A stretch of 64,000 bases of DNA, taken from assembly GCF_024710765.1 (NCBI RefSeq), contig NZ_JANJUE010000078.1, positions 40,589 to 104,588 on the forward strand. The letters are read 5' to 3'. The notes beneath the pieces are model-generated. The model saw nothing but the letters and a program-made list of their open reading frames with translations. It was not told the DNA's origin and made no database searches. The first letter of the stretch is position 1. The number at the start of each line of letters is the position of its first letter. This document shows, piece after piece, positions 58,758-64,000 of this stretch. A program made the position numbers and the translations under genes. Source of the DNA: Pseudoxanthomonas sp. (GTDB lineage Bacteria; Pseudomonadota; Gammaproteobacteria; Xanthomonadales; Xanthomonadaceae).

Positions 58758-59533
58758 CGACGGGCGACATGACGACAGGATTCATCGTGGCCATCCCAGC
58801 CCGCTACGCCGCTTCACGGCTGCCCGGAAAACCGCTGCGCCTGATTGGCGGCGACCCGCTGGTGCTGCACGTGGCCCGCCGCGCGCTGGCCGCCGGTGCG
58901 GACGAGGTCTGGGTCGCCACCGACGACGAGCGTATTCGCGAGGCCCTGCACGGCACCGCGGTGCGGGTGGCGATGACCCGGCCGACCCATGCCTCGGGCA
59001 GCGACCGTCTCGCCGAATGCGCCGATATCGCCGGCTGGCCGGATGACGCGGTGGTGGTCAACCTGCAGGGCGACGAGCCGTTCGCGCCGGTGGCCGGGAT
59101 CCGGACGGTCGCGCGGACGCTGGTCGACAGCGGCGCCGAGATGGCGACCCTGGCCACACCGGTCGAGACGGCCGAGGCCCTGTTCGATCCCAATACCGTC
59201 AAACTGGTGCGCGCGGAAAGCGGCGACGCGCTGTACTTCAGTCGCGCGCCGATTCCCTGGCACCGCGATGCCTTCGCCCGGGAGCGCGAAACGCTTCCGC
59301 CCGGCTCCTGGCTGCGCCACATCGGTATCTACGCGTATCGCGCGGGCTTCCTGCGGCGCTTCACCCGCCTGCCGCCCGGGCAACTGGAGCAGATCGAATC
59401 GCTCGAGCAGTTGCGGGTGCTGGAAGCCGGGCACCGCATCGCGGTGGCACTGACCCCGGAACCGTTCCCGCCGGGCGTGGACACGCCCGAGGACCTGGCC
59501 CGCGCCGAACAGCACTGGGCGTGCGGGGCATGA
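58754..59533 (+). CDS. kdsB: 3-deoxy-manno-octulosonate cytidylyltransferase
   Basis: [38 protein letters not shown]. Confidence 0.97.
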   Translation: MTTGDMTTGFIVAIPARYAASRLPGKPLRLIGGDPLVLHVARRALAAGADEVWVATDDERIREALHGTAVRVAMTRPTHASGSDRLAECADIAGWPDDAVVVNLQGDEPFAPVAGIRTVARTLVDSGAEMATLATPVETAEALFDPNTVKLVRAESGDALYFSRAPIPWHRDAFARERETLPPGSWLRHIGIYAYRAGFLRRFTRLPPGQLEQIESLEQLRVLEAGHRIAVALTPEPFPPGVDTPEDLARAEQHWACGA

Positions 59534-59994
59534 GGCTGCTGGTGATCTGCCTGGGCAATATCTGCCGCTCGCCGATGGCCGAGGGCGCGTTGCGCCATCA
59601 CCTCGCCGCCTCGCCGCTGGCGGGTCGGGTGGAAGTGGATTCGGCCGGCACCGGCCATTGGCACCTGGGCGAACCGCCGGACCACCGGGCAATCGCCTGC
59701 GCGCGCCAGTACGGCGTGGATATTTCCGGCCTGCGCGCGCGCCAGTTGCGGCCGGAGGACTTCGACAATTTCGATTGGCTGCTGTGCGCGGACGGGCAGA
59801 ACCTGCGCGACGTGCGGCGATTCGCGCCCGCCGAGATGGCGCACAAGGTGGAACTGCTGCTGGAGTGGAGCGGCGTCGAGGCCGGCGGCAGCGTGCCGGA
59901 TCCCTATACCGGCGGCCCCCGTGATTTCGACCGGGTCTGGCAACTGGTCGATTCGGCGGCACGGGCGGCGGTCCGGCGCCTGTCCTCGGGATAG
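59530..59994 (+). CDS. low molecular weight protein-tyrosine phosphatase
   Basis: [22 protein letters not shown]-loop; [16 protein letters not shown]. Confidence 0.95.
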   Translation: MRLLVICLGNICRSPMAEGALRHHLAASPLAGRVEVDSAGTGHWHLGEPPDHRAIACARQYGVDISGLRARQLRPEDFDNFDWLLCADGQNLRDVRRFAPAEMAHKVELLLEWSGVEAGGSVPDPYTGGPRDFDRVWQLVDSAARAAVRRLSSG

Positions 59995-60019
59995 GACTAC
60001 GGCATAATCGGGGCGAACC

Positions 60020-61441
60020 ATGAATGCGACGACCGCCCCCGAACTTCCCCAGGGACTGCCCTGGCTCAACGCGCCCTCCGGATCGCTGCTGGAACAGCGC
60101 GGCCGGATCGTGGCGCTGGCCTTCGTCAACGCGGCCTCGGCCTGGTGCGGGCAGCGCCTGAACGAACTGGCGGCGCTGCAGGCCCGCCACCTGGGCCGCC
60201 TCCAGACCCTGGTGGTCAACGTGCCGCGCTTCGACAGCGAGCGCGATCCGCAGACCGCGCTCAAGCGGCTGCGCCGGCACGGGATCGGTTTCCCTATCGC
60301 GCACGACGCCAACTGGGCGGCCTGGCAGGCGTTCGGCATCGAGGCCTGGCCGACCGTGCTGCTGATCGATGGGGAAGGCGTCATCCGCCATCGCCTGGTC
60401 GGCGCCGACAACGGCACCGAACTGGAGCGTTCGGTATCCGCGCTCTGTGAAACGCTGGCCCGGCCCACCGATGACGATCTCCGCGGTCCGCGCGAGAGTC
60501 ATCCCGAGCCGCGCCTGGCCTTGCGGTTCCCGACCGGTCTTGCAGCCACGCCGGATCGCCTGTTCGTGGCCGACAGCGGCCATCACCGCATTCTCGAATG
60601 CACCCACTCGGGCCGGGTGCTGCGCCAGTTCGGGCTGGCGGCCGCCGATCTCATCGATGGCGATCATACCCACGCCGCGTTCCGCAATCCGCATGGCCTG
60701 GTGGCGTTGCGCGAATCGCTGTATGTGGCCGACACCGGCAATCACGCGTTGCGCAGGATCCACTTGGCGACCGGCGCGGTCGATACCCTGTGCGGCAATG
60801 GCCGCGCGGGCGAGCCGGTGGAAGGCGTGGTCGGCCAGGCGCGTGGCGTGCCGCTCAACCAGCCGCTCGCGCTGGCGACCAGCAACAACCAGATCCACAT
60901 CGCCATGGGCGGCGACAATCGCATCTGGAGTTATGACCTGGCCACCCGCGAACTGCGCGCGCGCGCCGGTTCGGGGCAACTGGAAGTACGCGACGGCAGT
61001 GGTCCGATGGCGGCGTTCGCCCAGCCGGCCGCGCTGGCGGCGGTGCACCAGACGCTATATGTCTGCGACGCGCTGGGGTCCGCGATCCGCTCCCTGCAAT
61101 TGCGCACCGGCATCGTGCAGACGCTGGTCGGGCAGGGACCCTGGGTGTTCGGGACCGAGGACGGGCCACGCGAGGCCGCGCGCCTCCAGCATCCGCAGGG
61201 CATCGCCATCAGCACCGACGCACCGCTGATGTGGATTGCCGACAGCGGCAACAGCAGCCTGCGCACGCTGCGGCTGGGGGGCGGCGAACTCAGCAGCGTG
61301 GCCTTGCCGCGGCCCCTGCACGGGCCGACCGGCCTGGCGCTGTCGGAAGGCACGGTCTGGATCGCCGAAACCGACGCGCACGCCGTGCTGCGCTACGACA
61401 TCGCCAGCGGCGAATTGAGCCACGTGCCGATCGACGAATGA
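60020..61441 (+). CDS. thioredoxin-fold + NHL-repeat protein (NHLRC2-like)
   Basis: N-terminal thioredoxin-like fold (FGIEAWPTVLLIDGEGVIRH) lacking CxxC; repeats such as FVADSGHHRILEC, YVADTGNHALRRI, WIADSGNSSLRTL. Confidence 0.85.
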   Translation: MNATTAPELPQGLPWLNAPSGSLLEQRGRIVALAFVNAASAWCGQRLNELAALQARHLGRLQTLVVNVPRFDSERDPQTALKRLRRHGIGFPIAHDANWAAWQAFGIEAWPTVLLIDGEGVIRHRLVGADNGTELERSVSALCETLARPTDDDLRGPRESHPEPRLALRFPTGLAATPDRLFVADSGHHRILECTHSGRVLRQFGLAAADLIDGDHTHAAFRNPHGLVALRESLYVADTGNHALRRIHLATGAVDTLCGNGRAGEPVEGVVGQARGVPLNQPLALATSNNQIHIAMGGDNRIWSYDLATRELRARAGSGQLEVRDGSGPMAAFAQPAALAAVHQTLYVCDALGSAIRSLQLRTGIVQTLVGQGPWVFGTEDGPREAARLQHPQGIAISTDAPLMWIADSGNSSLRTLRLGGGELSSVALPRPLHGPTGLALSEGTVWIAETDAHAVLRYDIASGELSHVPIDE

Positions 61442-63285
61442 GCGGTCGCAAGTCCCCGGATTTCGATGGCAAGGCGTTCGCGGCGGGCTTGAGCCTGGCG
61501 CCCGGCGTCTACCGCATGTACGCCGCCGACGACAGCCTGCTGTATGTCGGCAAGGCCGGCGCGCTGCGCAAGCGCGTGTCCAGTTACTTCAGCAACACGC
61601 CGAAGACGCCACGCATCCTGTCGATGCTGTCGCAGGTGGCGCGGATGGACGTCACCGTCACCCGCACCGAGGCCGAGGCGCTGCTGCTGGAAAACCAGCT
61701 GATCAAGTCGCTCGCACCGCGCTACAACGTGCTGCTGCGCGACGACAAGAGCTATCCCTATGTCCTGCTGACCCAGGAAGGCTGGCCGCGGATCGGATTC
61801 CATCGCGGGCCGCGGGCGGTTCCGGGCCGCTACTTCGGTCCGTACCCCAGCGCCGGCGCGGTGCGCGAAACGCTGAACCTGATGCAGAAGCTGTTCAAGA
61901 TCCGCAACTGCGAGGACAGCGTCTTCCGCAATCGCTCGCGCCCGTGCCTGCAGTACCAGATCGGCCGTTGCAGCGCGCCCTGCGTTGGCCTGGTGGAACC
62001 GGACAGCTATGCCGAATCGGTGCGACAGGCGGGCCTGTTCCTGGACGGCCGAAGCGACGAGCTCACCGGAGAGCTCAGCCGGGCGATGGAGAGCGCCAGC
62101 GAACGGCTGGAGTTCGAGGAGGCCGCGCGCCTACGGGATCTGATCGGCTCCATCCGCAGCCTGCAGGCGCGCCAATACGTGGATGGGCACGCCGCCGACC
62201 TGGACGTGCTCGCCTGCGCGATGCGTGGCAGTTCGGCCTGTGTCCTGCTGCTGGCGTTCCGCGACGGCCGCAATCTCGGGACGCGCACCTTCTTCCCGCG
62301 CACCAACGGCGAGGAGAGCGCGGAGGAGGTGCTGGCCGCCTTCGTTTCGCAGTACTACGGCGAACAGACCCCGCCGCAGGAAATCATCCTGGACAGGGAA
62401 ATCCCCGACGCCGAACTCATCGAGACCGCGCTCAGCACATCGGCGGGGCGCAAGGTCCAGCTCAAGTGGAACGTGCGCAGCGAACGCGCCGGCTATCTGG
62501 ACCTGGCGCGGCGCAACGCCGAGATCGCGCTGGTCACCGAACTCACCAGCCGGGGCGCGCAGACCGCACGCAGCGAAGCGCTGCAGGGACTGCTGGGACT
62601 GGCCGAACCGGCCCAGCGCATCGAATGTTTCGACATCAGCCACACCATGGGCGAGGCCACCGTGGCGTCCTGCGTGGTGTTCGACGCCAACGGGCCGGTC
62701 CGCGCGCAATACCGGCGCTTCAACATCCCCGGCATCGAGCCCGGTGACGACTACGCCGCCATGCACCAGGCCATCGAGCGCCGGTTCCGGCGCGCGGTGG
62801 AGGAGGGGGGCGTGCTGCCGGACGTGCTGTTGATCGACGGTGGCGCCGGCCAGTTGGCGCAGGCACGGGGCGTGCTGGCCGATCTGGGCGTGGACAGCGT
62901 GGTGCTGGTGGGCGTGGCCAAGGGCGAGGAACGCCGGCCCGGCCACGAAACCCTGGTCCTGGCCGACGGCCGCGAGGTCCGGCCAGGAGCGGCGTCGCCG
63001 GCCCTGCAACTGATCCAGCAGGTCCGCGACGAGGCGCACCGGTTCGCCATCACCGGCCACCGCGGCAAGCGGCAGAAGGCGCGGATGACCAGCAAGCTGG
63101 AGGACATCCCGGGCATCGGCCCACGCCGTCGCGCCAGCCTGCTCAAGCATTTCGGCGGCCTGGCCGGGCTCAAGGCCGCGGGCGCGGACGAGATTGCCCG
63201 CGTCGAAGGCATCAACGCCGCGCTCGCCGAGCGGATCTACGCTAACCTGCACGGGTTGCCGGCGCCGATTGCGGGAAACGAGTAG
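61438..63285 (+). CDS. uvrC: excinuclease ABC subunit C
   Basis: GIY-YIG domain GVYRMYAADDSLLYVGKAGALRKRVSSYF; CLQYQIGRCSAPCVG. Confidence 0.98.
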   Translation: MSGRKSPDFDGKAFAAGLSLAPGVYRMYAADDSLLYVGKAGALRKRVSSYFSNTPKTPRILSMLSQVARMDVTVTRTEAEALLLENQLIKSLAPRYNVLLRDDKSYPYVLLTQEGWPRIGFHRGPRAVPGRYFGPYPSAGAVRETLNLMQKLFKIRNCEDSVFRNRSRPCLQYQIGRCSAPCVGLVEPDSYAESVRQAGLFLDGRSDELTGELSRAMESASERLEFEEAARLRDLIGSIRSLQARQYVDGHAADLDVLACAMRGSSACVLLLAFRDGRNLGTRTFFPRTNGEESAEEVLAAFVSQYYGEQTPPQEIILDREIPDAELIETALSTSAGRKVQLKWNVRSERAGYLDLARRNAEIALVTELTSRGAQTARSEALQGLLGLAEPAQRIECFDISHTMGEATVASCVVFDANGPVRAQYRRFNIPGIEPGDDYAAMHQAIERRFRRAVEEGGVLPDVLLIDGGAGQLAQARGVLADLGVDSVVLVGVAKGEERRPGHETLVLADGREVRPGAASPALQLIQQVRDEAHRFAITGHRGKRQKARMTSKLEDIPGIGPRRRASLLKHFGGLAGLKAAGADEIARVEGINAALAERIYANLHGLPAPIAGNE

Positions 63286-63292
63286 AGAAGCA

Positions 63293-64000
<708 letters not shown>

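Noticed and set aside
58814-61048. 744-aa minus-strand ORF
   Set aside because: Antisense to kdsB, the phosphatase and the NHL gene; Arg/Ala/Gly-rich shadow frame.

Overview
The window is a gene-dense, high-GC bacterial chromosome segment. Gene content and order (sdhCDAB-sdhE-ygfX-lolCD / comEC-exbBD-msbA-lpxK-kdsB / uvrC-pgsA-tRNA, split ccm cluster) suggest Xanthomonadaceae (Lysobacter/Luteimonas/Thermomonas-like); this placement is an inference. About 65 CDS are supported. No transposases, phage genes or CRISPR arrays were seen. The standout locus is about 5 kb (6.88-11.81 kb, minus strand). It encodes a ten-CxxCH decaheme cytochrome (MtrA/DmsE/PioA-like), an 844-aa MtrB/PioB-family outer-membrane barrel, a diheme c4-type cytochrome and an azurin. 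Together with a TetR regulator, it sits between ccmAB and ccmCDEFGHI, so the cytochrome c maturation cluster is split around an apparent trans-outer-membrane electron conduit. No surface MtrC/OmcA-type cytochrome is visible in the window. Other points of interest: FNR-like palindromes before ccmC and ubiM, an ECF41-type sigma factor with its carboxymuconolactone decarboxylase partner, a tandem GNAT/nucleotidyltransferase/GST gene string, a phospholipase C + HD pair between lolD and comEC, an OMPLA with an N-terminal extension, and a tRNA-Gly at the window edge whose 3' half departs from the canonical sequence. Starts were adjusted from the ORF track where an internal start with overlap or RBS context looked better. 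All functional calls are from motif and sequence recognition, without database searches.
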